Shown here in pieces: positions 1-7,866 of a stretch of DNA of 44,222 nt. Within the stretch, counting starts at the first letter, position 1. Every line of letters starts with the position of its first letter. The notes beneath the pieces were generated by a model. That model saw nothing but the letters and a program-made list of their open reading frames with translations. It was not told where the DNA came from and did not search any database. The DNA comes from an uncultured Acetatifactor sp. Its GTDB lineage: Bacteria; Bacillota; Clostridia; Lachnospirales; Lachnospiraceae. The translations under genes were made by a program, and so were the position numbers. Location: contig CANRMK010000001.1 in the NCBI GenBank assembly GCA_947631715.1, positions 1-44,222 of the forward strand. The letters are read 5' to 3'.

Positions 1-18
1 TTTGTCCTAATTTTTCTC

Positions 19-47
19 TTGACGCTTAGAACAAAATGGGCTAAAAT
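19..47 (+). promoter_or_regulatory. Sigma-A-like promoter of the sortase/LCP operon
   Basis: TTGACG at 19-24 and TAAAAT at 42-47 are separated by exactly 17 bp, close to the sigma-A consensus. The start of transcription would fall near 54, about 70 nt upstream of the sortase start. It is the only convincing + strand promoter I see ahead of the first genes. No operator-like dyad is obvious. Sequence match only. Confidence 0.7.
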
Positions 48-122
48 ATAGAACGATTCATTATGTATGTAAAACAAAGCTAGGAAAAGAAACAAAGAAC
101 GTAAAACCGGGAGGAGAGCCGT

Positions 123-989
123 ATGATGAACAGAGAGCCGCAAAGACATACACGCCGCCGCAGCGAGCGGACAAAGGCCATACTGATCCTCGTGCTGCTC
201 TGCGCGGCGGTGATCGCCGGAGCGTCCTGGGGAGTGCAGACATACAGGAGGCAGCGGGCGGAGGATAAGTTCGCGGAGCTGGCGGAGAGCACCTGGGAGA
301 GCGGGGAGGGCCACAGCGAAGGGCCGGTCCCGGAGACGCCGGAGCCCACTGTGGACCCTGTGGATCCGATACAAAAGCTGCAGGACATGGGCGTCCCTAT
401 CCCTGAAAAGGAAGTGGATGTGAAAGCTCTGCAGGAGGAGACGAACCCGGACATATACGCGTGGCTCTATATACCCGACAGCAGCATCGACTATCCCGTG
501 CTGCAGCACCCTACGGACAACAGCTATTACCTGAACTACAACATTGACGGGAGCAAGGGCTACCCCGGCTGCATCTATACGGAGAACTATAACAGGAAGG
601 ATTTTTCCGACCCCAACACGGTGATGTACGGGCACAACATGAAGAACGGGAGCATGTTCGCCGATCTCCACAAGTTCGAGGACAGCGAGTACTTTTCGGA
701 GCACCCTTACATATACGTCTACACGGAGGAGGGCCTCCTGGTCTACCGGGTCTTCGCGGCGCATCAGACCAGCAATGAGCATATCCTGTACAGCTGTGAT
801 TTTTCCGACGGGGACAGCTATGAAAGGTATCTGGAGGGGATCTTTGAGAGCCGGGGAATGAACGACAACATCGCGGAGGACGTTGAGGTGACGAGGAACG
901 ACAGGATCCTCACGCTCTCCACCTGTGTCTCCAATAAGCCTGAAAGGCGCTATCTGGTGCAGGGGGTGCTGTTAAATGAAGCGGAGTGA
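123..989 (+). CDS. srtB: Class B sortase
   Basis: A membrane-anchored transpeptidase predicted to join surface proteins to the cell wall after cutting at a C-terminal sorting motif. The 288-residue protein has a short basic N-terminus, one membrane segment at about residues 18-38, a Pro/Glu-rich linker, then the sortase domain from about residue 95. The catalytic set is visible: His171 in MYGHNMKNGSMF, Cys268 in TLSTC, and Arg275/276 a few residues later. The YGHN...TLSTC arrangement is typical of class B. The start at 123 follows GGAGGAG at 111-117; a second ATG at 126 is possible. It overlaps the LCP gene by 14 nt, so the two are probably coupled. The SPKTG protein at 2116 is its obvious candidate substrate. 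Confidence 0.93.
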   Translation: MMNREPQRHTRRRSERTKAILILVLLCAAVIAGASWGVQTYRRQRAEDKFAELAESTWESGEGHSEGPVPETPEPTVDPVDPIQKLQDMGVPIPEKEVDVKALQEETNPDIYAWLYIPDSSIDYPVLQHPTDNSYYLNYNIDGSKGYPGCIYTENYNRKDFSDPNTVMYGHNMKNGSMFADLHKFEDSEYFSEHPYIYVYTEEGLLVYRVFAAHQTSNEHILYSCDFSDGDSYERYLEGIFESRGMNDNIAEDVEVTRNDRILTLSTCVSNKPERRYLVQGVLLNEAE

Positions 990-2031
990 CTTAAGGGGCT
1001 GGCGGATCCTGGTGCGGGCCGCCCTGGGAGCGGCGGGTCTCATCTTTGCGTGCGCGATGGTCTTCCTGATCATGCAGCTGTCCGGAAAGAACAGCCTGGC
1101 GCAGGAGAACAGGGGAGCGGTCCCCTTGCTGTCCCAGTCCGCCCTGACAGACGGGGGGATCATCGACTTAAATGGCTGGCAGGAGGGGGACGTGCGCTAT
1201 CAGGGCGTGCATTACCGTTACAATAAGGACATTATGACATTCCTCTTCCTGGGGATAGACAAGATGGAGGAGGTAGGGCCTGTAGAGGACCAGCTGGACG
1301 GCGGACAGTCGGACGCCATCTTCCTGCTGGTGCTGGATCCGCATAAAAAGGAAATCTCCGTGATCGGGGTGAACCGTGACACTATGACAGATGTGGACGT
1401 GTACAACTGGCTGGGAGATTATCTGAACACCGTTACCTTACAGCTGTGCCTGCAGCACGGGTACGGGGACGGGGCCCAGGTCAGCTGTGAGAGGAGCCGG
1501 GAAGCAGTGTCGAAGCTCTTCTATGGACTGCCGATCAACGGCTACTGCGCCATAAACATGGGAGCCATACCGCAGATCAACGATGCGGTGGGCGGAGTGA
1601 GGCTGACAGCGCTGGAGGACGTGCCGCGGACGGACATCAAGGAGGGGGACGAGGTGCTCTTAAGAGGGATGGACGCCTACTATTACCTGCACAACCGTGA
1701 CACTACGAAGGCGGAGAGCGCCCGCAGGAGGCTGGAGCGGCAGAAGCAGTACATCTCGATCTATGCGGAGACGGTGATGGCATCGGTAAAGGCGAACCTG
1801 ACGCTGCCGGTGGGGCTGTACCGGATCGTGGACAAATATATGGTGACGGACATATCTGTCAATGAGGTGAGCTATCTTGCCACCCAGGTGGCGGACTACC
1901 ATTTTGATACGGACCATATCTACACCCTGGAGGGCGAGACCGTGATGGGAGAGAGGTATGAAGAATTCTACCCGGACGAGAGAGCGCTGTACGAGCTGAT
2001 CCTGAAGATCTTTTATGAAGAGGTAGAGTGA
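976..2031 (+). CDS. LytR-CpsA-Psr (LCP) family protein
   Basis: LCP enzymes sit on the outer face of the membrane and transfer undecaprenyl-linked glycopolymers to peptidoglycan. The 351-residue protein has a membrane segment at about residues 12-33 and an LCP domain from about 87 (FLFLGID at 90-95, Asp113 in QSDAIFLLVLD, Arg134 in GVNRDTM). These are the acidic and arginine residues expected to bind the pyrophosphate lipid. The usual C-terminal region follows. Its place between the sortase and the capsule genes fits a role in attaching the polysaccharide made downstream. Base composition is GC-rich, like the sortase and unlike the later cassettes. A G6 run at 1153-1158 is not of the G7-YR type seen downstream. 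Confidence 0.9.
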   Translation: MKRSDLRGWRILVRAALGAAGLIFACAMVFLIMQLSGKNSLAQENRGAVPLLSQSALTDGGIIDLNGWQEGDVRYQGVHYRYNKDIMTFLFLGIDKMEEVGPVEDQLDGGQSDAIFLLVLDPHKKEISVIGVNRDTMTDVDVYNWLGDYLNTVTLQLCLQHGYGDGAQVSCERSREAVSKLFYGLPINGYCAINMGAIPQINDAVGGVRLTALEDVPRTDIKEGDEVLLRGMDAYYYLHNRDTTKAESARRRLERQKQYISIYAETVMASVKANLTLPVGLYRIVDKYMVTDISVNEVSYLATQVADYHFDTDHIYTLEGETVMGERYEEFYPDERALYELILKIFYEEVE

Positions 2032-2115
2032 GGAGGACTTTCAGGAGCTTATCAAGGTATCCTGCCGCAAGGCTTGATATAACCACATGAAAATAGGAAA
2101 GGAGGAACGATTGAA

Positions 2116-2742
2116 ATGAAAAAATTATCCAGTATGATCGCACTTGGGCTGACACTGTCCATGCTGATGGGCATGACGGTGTTCGCTTCAGATTCACCTA
2201 GCGGTAATGCACTTCCGACGGCACCCGAAGGCAGTAATTACACGGTGAATGAATTTAACCTCAGTGATTCCAAAACTACAGAGGAGCAGGCTATGGCGGC
2301 ATTGCCTGCAGAGGCAAAAGCCCAAAACGCGAAAGAAGTGATGAGGTTTGATTTGACCGGAACTAGTGCACCGCCCAATAACGAGGTGAAGCTGACAGGT
2401 ATCAGCGTCGTGAAATTAAACGACGGCAAGATCTATAAGGCACTGCACTTTGTGGACGGCGCATGGAAAGTTCATGATGTAGAGGTTACAGGGGACGGCG
2501 CCATCACCATCAAGGGCGTAACTAAGTTCTCGCCTTTCATTCTGGTGTCTTACACTGAGCCCGAAGAGGAAGAGGAAGACAACGGCTACTATGTAGATAC
2601 TGTAGCTGCACCTGCTTCTGCGACCGGTACACCGGTATCTCCTAAGACCGGCGAGACGTTCCCTGCAGCAGTAGCAGTGATGTTCGCTGCACTGGCAGGC
2701 GCAGCAGCAGTCGGAGCCAGGAAGATCGGCATGAACCGTTGA
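2116..2742 (+). CDS. Small secreted protein with SPKTG sorting signal
   Basis: A 208-residue surface protein with no enzyme motif that I recognise. Residues 1-25 form a signal peptide (KK, hydrophobic core, cut near FAS-D). Residues 40-145 look like a small beta-rich domain ending in TKFSPFILVS. An acidic stretch (EEEEED) precedes the C-terminal sorting signal: SPKTGE at 175-180, a hydrophobic span, then basic residues ARK...NR. SPKTG matches the (S/P)PxTG pattern reported for Clostridioides difficile SrtB, and a class B sortase is encoded 1.1 kb upstream. The start at 2116 follows AAAGGAGG. The 84-nt gap after the LCP gene holds an imperfect dyad (TATCAAG...CTTGATA, 2049-2079) without a T-run. 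Its function beyond wall display is unknown. Confidence 0.85.
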   Translation: MKKLSSMIALGLTLSMLMGMTVFASDSPSGNALPTAPEGSNYTVNEFNLSDSKTTEEQAMAALPAEAKAQNAKEVMRFDLTGTSAPPNNEVKLTGISVVKLNDGKIYKALHFVDGAWKVHDVEVTGDGAITIKGVTKFSPFILVSYTEPEEEEEDNGYYVDTVAAPASATGTPVSPKTGETFPAAVAVMFAALAGAAAVGARKIGMNR

Positions 2743-2834
2743 GCAAAGAACAAAGCAATTGATTGATCATGCATGATTGATCGACAGGGAGACCTGTTCA
2801 TCAAAATTATTTCCTGACATGTGGTTTCGGTTTG

Positions 2835-2853
2835 CCCCCCCGTCTCGGGGGGG
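2835..2853 (+). repeat. C7/G7 perfect hairpin in the CPS leader
   Basis: Seven C (2835-2841), a 5-nt GTCTC loop, then seven G (2847-2853) make a perfect stem in the 223-nt gap between the SPKTG gene and the priming transferase. It is not followed by a T-run, so it is not a standard terminator. Both arms are homopolymers that could change length by slippage. A 12-bp palindrome (ATCATGCATGAT, 2766-2777) lies upstream. Confidence 0.8.
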
Positions 2854-2895
2854 TAAATCGTAGAATAAAAAGATCGTAAGATGATCATAGAGAAA

Positions 2896-2935
2896 GATCG
2901 TAGAACAAAAAGAAAGATCGTAAAACAAAAAGAAA
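2896..2935 (+). repeat. Two tandem 20-bp repeats upstream of the priming transferase
   Basis: The 20-nt unit GATCGTAGAACAAAAAGAAA at 2896-2915 is repeated at 2916-2935 with one mismatch (G to A at position 8). Looser copies starting near 2858 and 2872 extend the array towards the C7/G7 hairpin. The repeats end about 30 nt before the GTG start at 2966. I see no clear promoter in this gap. The units could be an expandable spacer or binding sites; nothing in the sequence decides this. Confidence 0.75.
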
Positions 2936-2965
2936 GATACCGAGGCAATACAGAGGTGATACGCC

Positions 2966-4423
2966 GTGTACAAAAGGGGAGCGCAGGGGTGGCTCAAACA
3001 TCTCGATTTCATATTGCTGGATCTGGTGTGCCTGTACGCAGCGTTCGTGCTGGCATACGGGGTGAGGTATGGGAGCTTCTCCTTTTATGAGGAGGAGGCG
3101 TACCGGAGCCTGGCGATCGTGCTCTTCCTGAGCGACCTTGCAGTGGCGATCCTGTTCAGCTCCTTCAAGAACGTGCTGAAAAGGGGATTATACAAGGAAT
3201 TTGCCATGACAGTGAAGCACGTGTGCCTGCTGGAGGCGGTGGTGATCGTCTACCTGTTCTCCGTCCAGGAGAGCATGACCTATTCCAGGCTCGTGATCTA
3301 CCTGATGGGAGTGTTCTATTTCCTGCTGGGCTATGTGAGCAGGCAGGCGTGGAAAAAGCATCTGCTCCGGGTCATGGGATCGGAGAGGGCGGGGAGCCGT
3401 TCCCTGCTGATCGTCACGGTCTCCCGGCTGGCCCGGGAGGCGGCCGGAAATGTCAGCCTGCACAATTACGAGCAGTTCAGGCTGGCGGGGATGGCGGTGC
3501 TGGACCGGGACATGAGAGGACAGAAGCTCGCCAATGTGCCGGTGACGGCCGACGCGGACGATGTGCTGGAATGTGTCTGCCGGGGCTGGATCGATGAGGT
3601 GCTGATCTACCTGCCCAGGGAGGAGACGGGATACAGGGAGCTGACGGAGAAGTTCCTGGAGATGGGCGTGACGGTGCACACCGTGCTCTACCAGGCCCTG
3701 GAAAATAAAGGGCAGAAACAGTTCGTGGAGCGGATCGGCAGCTATACGGTGCTCACGAACAGCATCAATTGCGCCACCCTTACCCAGCAGATCATCAAGC
3801 GTGGCATGGACATCGCGGGAGGCCTTTTGGGAAGCCTGATCACCTGCGTGCTGTTCCTGTTCCTGGCGCCTGCGATTTGTATCCTGTCGCCGGGGCCCGT
3901 CTTCTTTAAACAGGAGAGGGTGGGGAAGGGTGGGAAGCGCTTCCAGATGTATAAGTTCCGCAGCATGTATCCGGACGCGGAGGAGCGGAGGAAAGAGCTG
4001 GAGGAGAAGAACCGCGTGAAGAGCGGCCTGATGTTCAAGATAGAGGGGGATCCGCGGATCATCGGGAGCAGGGTGCTGCCGGACGGGAGCGTAAAGAAAG
4101 GCTTCGGGAATTTCATCCGGGATTTCAGCCTGGACGAGTTCCCCCAGTTCTTCAATGTGCTCAAGGGGGACATGAGCCTTGTGGGGACAAGGCCGCCCAC
4201 GGTGGACGAATGGGAGAGGTACGAGCTGCACCACAGGGCCAGGCTTGCGATCCGTCCCGGAATCACGGGGCTCTGGCAGGTGAACGGCCGAAGCGGGATC
4301 ACGGACTTCGAGGACGTGGTGAAGCTGGACACCCGGTATATCACGGAGTGGAGCATGGGGCTGGACTTCCGGATCCTGTTCAAGACCGTGGGAGCGGTAT
4401 TTGGAAAGCGGGGGGCGATGTAG
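2966..4423 (+). CDS. Polyprenyl glycosylphosphotransferase (priming enzyme)
   Basis: Transfers the first sugar-1-phosphate onto undecaprenyl phosphate at the inner face of the membrane, starting each repeat unit. The 485-residue protein has the WbaP/CpsE layout: several N-terminal membrane segments (about 12-125), a CoA-binding-like Rossmann region (about 145-250), and a C-terminal bacterial sugar transferase domain from about 275. Diagnostic motifs are KRGMD before the membrane hairpin, FKQERVG, YKFRSMY, DEFPQFFNVLKGDMSLVGTRP and the terminal GAM. The start is a GTG at 2966 after AGAGGTG. GC content matches the upstream core genes. The G6 at 4410-4415 lies in the last codons and is in frame. 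The sugar donor cannot be told from sequence. Confidence 0.93.
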   Translation: MYKRGAQGWLKHLDFILLDLVCLYAAFVLAYGVRYGSFSFYEEEAYRSLAIVLFLSDLAVAILFSSFKNVLKRGLYKEFAMTVKHVCLLEAVVIVYLFSVQESMTYSRLVIYLMGVFYFLLGYVSRQAWKKHLLRVMGSERAGSRSLLIVTVSRLAREAAGNVSLHNYEQFRLAGMAVLDRDMRGQKLANVPVTADADDVLECVCRGWIDEVLIYLPREETGYRELTEKFLEMGVTVHTVLYQALENKGQKQFVERIGSYTVLTNSINCATLTQQIIKRGMDIAGGLLGSLITCVLFLFLAPAICILSPGPVFFKQERVGKGGKRFQMYKFRSMYPDAEERRKELEEKNRVKSGLMFKIEGDPRIIGSRVLPDGSVKKGFGNFIRDFSLDEFPQFFNVLKGDMSLVGTRPPTVDEWERYELHHRARLAIRPGITGLWQVNGRSGITDFEDVVKLDTRYITEWSMGLDFRILFKTVGAVFGKRGAM

Positions 4424-4489
4424 GGGGAAGCGTATTGTCGATGCAGCATGGCAGCCATTGCGGGAAAACGATAATGTGGGGTGTGGATC

Positions 4490-4939
4490 GTGAAAATATG
4501 TCTGGTGGGATCATCGGGAGGACATCTTGCTCACTTGTATATGCTGAAGCCTTTCTGGCAGGATAAGGAACGCTTCTGGGTGACATTTGACAAGGAGGAT
4601 GCCAGAAGCCTGCTGGAGGGCGAAAGGATGTATTCCTGTTATTATCCAAGTAATCGGAGCTTGAAAGCACTTGTAAAAAATACTCTTCTGGCCATCAAAA
4701 CGCTGAGAAAAGAAAGACCTAAATTGATTATTTCATCCGGTGCCGCTGTGGCTGTGCCGTTTTTCTATCTGGGGAAGCTATTTGGAGCCAGACTGATTTA
4801 TATTGAGGTATTTGATCGGATCAATACTGGAACTATGACAGGGAAGATGGTATATCCCATTACAGATCAATTTATTGTTCAGTGGGAGGAAATGAAGAAG
4901 GTGTACCCCAAAGCGGTAAACCTGGGAAGTATTTTTTGA
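4490..4939 (+). CDS. Alg14-like glycosyltransferase subunit (EpsE/CpsF type)
   Basis: The membrane-anchoring partner of a two-part GT-B glycosyltransferase, related to eukaryotic Alg14 and pneumococcal Cps14F. It begins MKICLVGSSGGHLAHL, the Alg14 signature loop, and carries the usual IISSGAAVAVPF and YIEVFDRI segments. At about 150 residues its length is normal. I chose GTG 4490 because it places the motif at the N-terminus; GTG 4481 adds three residues and is also possible. Base composition drops here compared with the priming transferase, which may mark a cassette boundary. The catalytic partner is the next gene. Confidence 0.88.
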   Translation: MKICLVGSSGGHLAHLYMLKPFWQDKERFWVTFDKEDARSLLEGERMYSCYYPSNRSLKALVKNTLLAIKTLRKERPKLIISSGAAVAVPFFYLGKLFGARLIYIEVFDRINTGTMTGKMVYPITDQFIVQWEEMKKVYPKAVNLGSIF

Positions 4940-5010
4940 TAGTATTCAAAGAGAGAATAGGAATAAGTTCGACAGGCAAAAAGCAAAAACAGTTTTTGGA
5001 GAAAGAAAAA

Positions 5011-5520
5011 GTGATCTTTGTTACGGTGGGAACACACGAGCAGCCCTTTGACCGTCTGCTTCGATGTGTGGACGGGATGAAAGAAGATGGCCGGATTCGG
5101 GAAGAAGTTATCATGCAGACGGGATACAGTACTTATGAGCCGAAATTCTGTCAATGGCAGAAGCTATACTCCTATCAGCAGATGCAGGAATTGGTGGATC
5201 GGGCCAGAATCGTTATAACCCACGGCGGCCCTTCCAGTTTTATTATGCCGCTGCAGATAGGAAAAATCCCGATCGTTGTTCCGCGCAGACATGAATTCAA
5301 TGAACATGTCAACAACCACCAGGTGGAATTCTGCAGGATAGTGGCGGAGAGGATGGGCTCGATTATTTTGGTGGAGGAAGCAGAGCAGTTGGGTGAACTA
5401 ATAAATCGTTATGATGATCTGGCCGGGCGGATAAAGAATGGTATGACAAGCAATAATGCGGAATTTAACGCGAAATTTAGTAAAATAGCGGAAGAGCTGT
5501 TTGAGGATAGATTCGGATAA
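5011..5520 (+). CDS. Alg13-like glycosyltransferase catalytic subunit
   Basis: Catalytic half of the Alg13/Alg14-type transferase, expected to add the second sugar to the lipid-linked primer using a UDP-sugar. The protein starts MIFVTVGTHEQPFDRLL, the family signature, and contains ITHGGPSSFIMPL, a donor-binding loop of GT28-like enzymes, then PRRHEFNEHVNNHQ. Its length of 169 residues is standard. The reading frame is open further upstream, but GTG 5011 is the start that fits, with GGAG about 10 nt before it. The 71-nt gap after the Alg14-like gene contains no recognisable signal. Confidence 0.88.
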   Translation: MIFVTVGTHEQPFDRLLRCVDGMKEDGRIREEVIMQTGYSTYEPKFCQWQKLYSYQQMQELVDRARIVITHGGPSSFIMPLQIGKIPIVVPRRHEFNEHVNNHQVEFCRIVAERMGSIILVEEAEQLGELINRYDDLAGRIKNGMTSNNAEFNAKFSKIAEELFEDRFG

Positions 5521-5565
5521 AGGTAAAAAGCACTATGCACAAAAAAGTACGGAAATGGTGTAAAA

Positions 5566-6680
5566 ATGTTTAAGGCAGGAATTATGTCCATGCAGAGAAT
5601 CGCTAATTACGGTTCCTTTCTGCAGGCGTATGGATTAAAAAGCATGCTGGAAAATTTGGGATGCGACGTGCAGTTCGTGGATTATCATCCAGGTGAAGTT
5701 TTGGCGCCTCCGGAGAGAAGAACCACAGGGGGCGTTAAGTTCAGAAAGGTTATTGAAATCATTCAAATGAAGGCTCCCTGGCGGCATAAGATTCAATATC
5801 TGAAATACAAGAAGAATTATGCTGCGAACTATTACCCTTATCTGGGAATCAGCGACGAGAAAAACTATGCGCCTGACCTGGATCTGCTGATTATTGGAAG
5901 CGACGAGGTGTTTAACTGTCTGCAGAGCAACCCCAATGTGGGATTTGCTCCCGAACTGTTCGGAGAGGGACAGCATGCAAAAACAGTGATCACATATGCG
6001 GCATCTTTTGGAAATACCACAGAAGAAAAGTTAAAGCAATATGGCCTGGAAGAAAAAATAACTCCGTGGCTGGCGAATTTTCAAGCCATTTCTGTTCGTG
6101 ATGCCAACAGCGGGATAATTATCCGCTCTTTGACGGGAAAGGAACCGGAATATCATCTCGATCCGGTATTGACCTATGATTTTTTAAACCGGTGCAGCGG
6201 AATCCCTAAGGAAATCCCGGAATCGAACTATATGCTCCTATATGGCTATTCCGGCAGGTTCACGGAAGGGGAGTGTGCGGCCATCAGGGCATACGCCAGA
6301 GAAAGGAGACTGCAGATTTTCTGTCTCGGGGGGTACAGGAGTGCTGCGATCGGTTTATCGACTGTCCGCCGCTTACCGTAATTACGTATTTTCAGCGGGC
6401 TGACTGTGTGGTAACAGATACTTTTCATGGCACTATCCTTTCGATAATTGCCCATCGGAATTTTGTGTCGCTGGTGAGAGAGGAAGGCTACGGGAACAGT
6501 GAAAAGCTGTCCGATTTGCTGCTGCGCCTGGGACTTTCTGACAGAAAACTGAATCATATAAAAGAGCTGGCGAATCTGCTGGATACTGCGGTGGATTATA
6601 CGCATACAGATAAAGTCATAGCATTGGAAAGAGAAAAAGCGAAGACGTATCTAAAACGTTTTGTCCATAACGGGAGATAA
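5566..6680 (+). pseudogene. Polysaccharide pyruvyl transferase, frameshifted at a G tract
   Basis: Adds a pyruvate ketal from PEP to a sugar of the repeat unit. The first part (5566 to about 6333) reads MFKAGIMSMQRIANYGSFLQ, LLIIGSDEVFN and IFCLGG; the remainder, in another frame to 6680, gives VQECCDRFIDCPP and the family motif VVTDTFHGTI. The two halves meet exactly at a G6 run (6328-6333). One extra G (G7) would join them as CLGG-VQECC; as sequenced the protein stops early at 6381, losing the C-terminal domain. No other lesion is seen, so this may be a switched-off gene and not a dead one. It ends just before the F420-beta-like gene, its usual partner in CPS loci. Confidence 0.85.
6328..6333 (+). 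repeat. G6 tract at the pyruvyl transferase frameshift
   Basis: Six G followed by TA. The upstream frame ends ...CLGG and the correct downstream frame begins VQECCD right after the tract. Adding one G restores a full-length enzyme, giving the G7 length seen in the in-frame tracts of neighbouring genes. Confidence 0.9.
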
Positions 6681-6681
6681 A

Positions 6682-7713
6682 ATGGGAACGGTGTGTGAAA
6701 GAAATTTATGCGATGGATGTAAGGCATGCTTGTCTGTCTGCACGAAAGGCGCGATTACAATCGAAGAAAATATGGAAGCTTTCAACGCTTTGATCGAGGA
6801 AGCTTTGTGCGTAAAATGCAATCAGTGCAGAAAGACCTGTCAGCGTAATCGTTCCCCGAAAGCCGTAAAGCCCATCCAGTGGTATCAGGGCTGGGCCTGT
6901 GAGGATGAGGTCAGAGCCCGGAGTGCATCAGGAGGGGCAGCCTCCGCTCTGATCCATACTTTTCAGAGCATGGGTGGGGCAGTCTGCTGCTGCGTTTTTG
7001 AGGAAGGGCATTTTGGCTTTCGTTTTCTGAACCCTCCTTTCGACATGAAAAGAGTTGCCGGCTCCAAGTATGTGAAAAGCGACCCTCAGGGAATCTATGA
7101 AGCGATAGAGAAAAAACTAAAGCTGGGTGAAAAAGTGCTGTTTATCGGCCTGCCGTGCCAGGTCGCAGCCGTAAAAAATTATTGCGGAGCGGAATATACA
7201 GACAAGCTGTATACCGTTGATTTGATCTGTCATGGGACGCCGTCTGTCAGAACGCTGGAATTGTTCCTGCAGCAATATGGGATAAAGCCGGACGATCTGG
7301 AAGATATAAAATTTAGAAAAAAGGCTCGTTTTCAAGTCTTTGAGGAGCAGAATGACAGTTATAAAAGAATTGCTAAGAGCGGAGTACAGGACTGCTATAT
7401 GACAGCATTTTTAAACGGCCTTTCCTATACGGAAAACTGTTACCATTGTAACTATGCAAAGTTAGAGAGAGTATCAGATATTACATTGGGGGATTCCTGG
7501 GGAAGCAGGCTGCCCCAGGAGGAGATGATGAAAGGAATCTCCTTGATCCTGTGCCAGACTACCAAGGGACTGGATCTGGTTCATAGATGTGCTCTGAAGC
7601 TGGAACCGGTGAATCTGGAAACGGCGGTCAGAAGCAACAGCCAGCTGAGAGCACCTGCACCGAAGCCCCCCCCAGCGGGACAAATTTTTCCAGAACCTGC
7701 GCCAGGGACGTAA
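6682..7713 (+). CDS. F420-hydrogenase/dehydrogenase beta-like Fe-S protein, C-terminus frameshifted
   Basis: A family common in CPS loci beside pyruvyl transferases; its reaction there is not settled. Two ferredoxin-type clusters open the protein (CDGCKACLSVC; CVKCNQCRKTC), followed by the FrhB-like domain (GWACEDEVRARSASGGAASAL, GLPCQVAAVK, DLICHGTPS, HCNYA, DITLGDSWG). Start 6682 follows CGGGAG; an upstream TTG is less likely. After KPP the frame runs through a C8 tract (7666-7673) into an unrelated tail and stops at 7713. With C7 the frame would continue QRDKFFQNLRQG and stop at 7864, three nt before the next ATG. That tight fit suggests C7 is the complete form. Confidence 0.85.
   Translation: MGTVCERNLCDGCKACLSVCTKGAITIEENMEAFNALIEEALCVKCNQCRKTCQRNRSPKAVKPIQWYQGWACEDEVRARSASGGAASALIHTFQSMGGAVCCCVFEEGHFGFRFLNPPFDMKRVAGSKYVKSDPQGIYEAIEKKLKLGEKVLFIGLPCQVAAVKNYCGAEYTDKLYTVDLICHGTPSVRTLELFLQQYGIKPDDLEDIKFRKKARFQVFEEQNDSYKRIAKSGVQDCYMTAFLNGLSYTENCYHCNYAKLERVSDITLGDSWGSRLPQEEMMKGISLILCQTTKGLDLVHRCALKLEPVNLETAVRSNSQLRAPAPKPPPAGQIFPEPAPGT
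7666..7673 (+). repeat. C8 tract at the frameshift of the F420-beta-like gene
   Basis: Eight C (eight G on the - strand). With C8 the reading frame is lost 150 nt before its natural end. With C7 it runs to 7864, next to the start of the following gene. Confidence 0.85.
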
Positions 7714-7799
7714 AATGAACGCCTTAGTGAAAAAATATTATCCGCTAAAGTGCCTGTGGCATTGGGTGAAGGGCTTTGCAGGAAGTGCCCGGGCTGCTT

Positions 7800-7806
7800 G
7801 GGGGGG
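7800..7806 (+). repeat. G7 tract near the 3' end of the F420-beta-like gene
   Basis: Seven G followed by TAA, 60 nt before the next start codon. In the restored (C7) frame, G7 lets translation run to a stop at 7862-7864. G8 would place TAA directly after the tract, about 55 nt short of the next gene. Confidence 0.8.
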
Positions 7807-7866
7807 TAATTATAGGTATGGGGTTGAGTATGTAGGGGAAAAACGGAGTTATAAAGGTAGTTGACC

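Noticed and set aside
2835..2853. C7/G7 hairpin as a rho-independent terminator
   Set aside because: No T-run follows on either strand. Kept as a possible attenuator only.
3188..4234. Long open frame antisense to the priming transferase
   Set aside because: It mirrors the high-GC coding strand, has no recognisable domain and is rich in His/Pro/Gln as shadow frames usually are.
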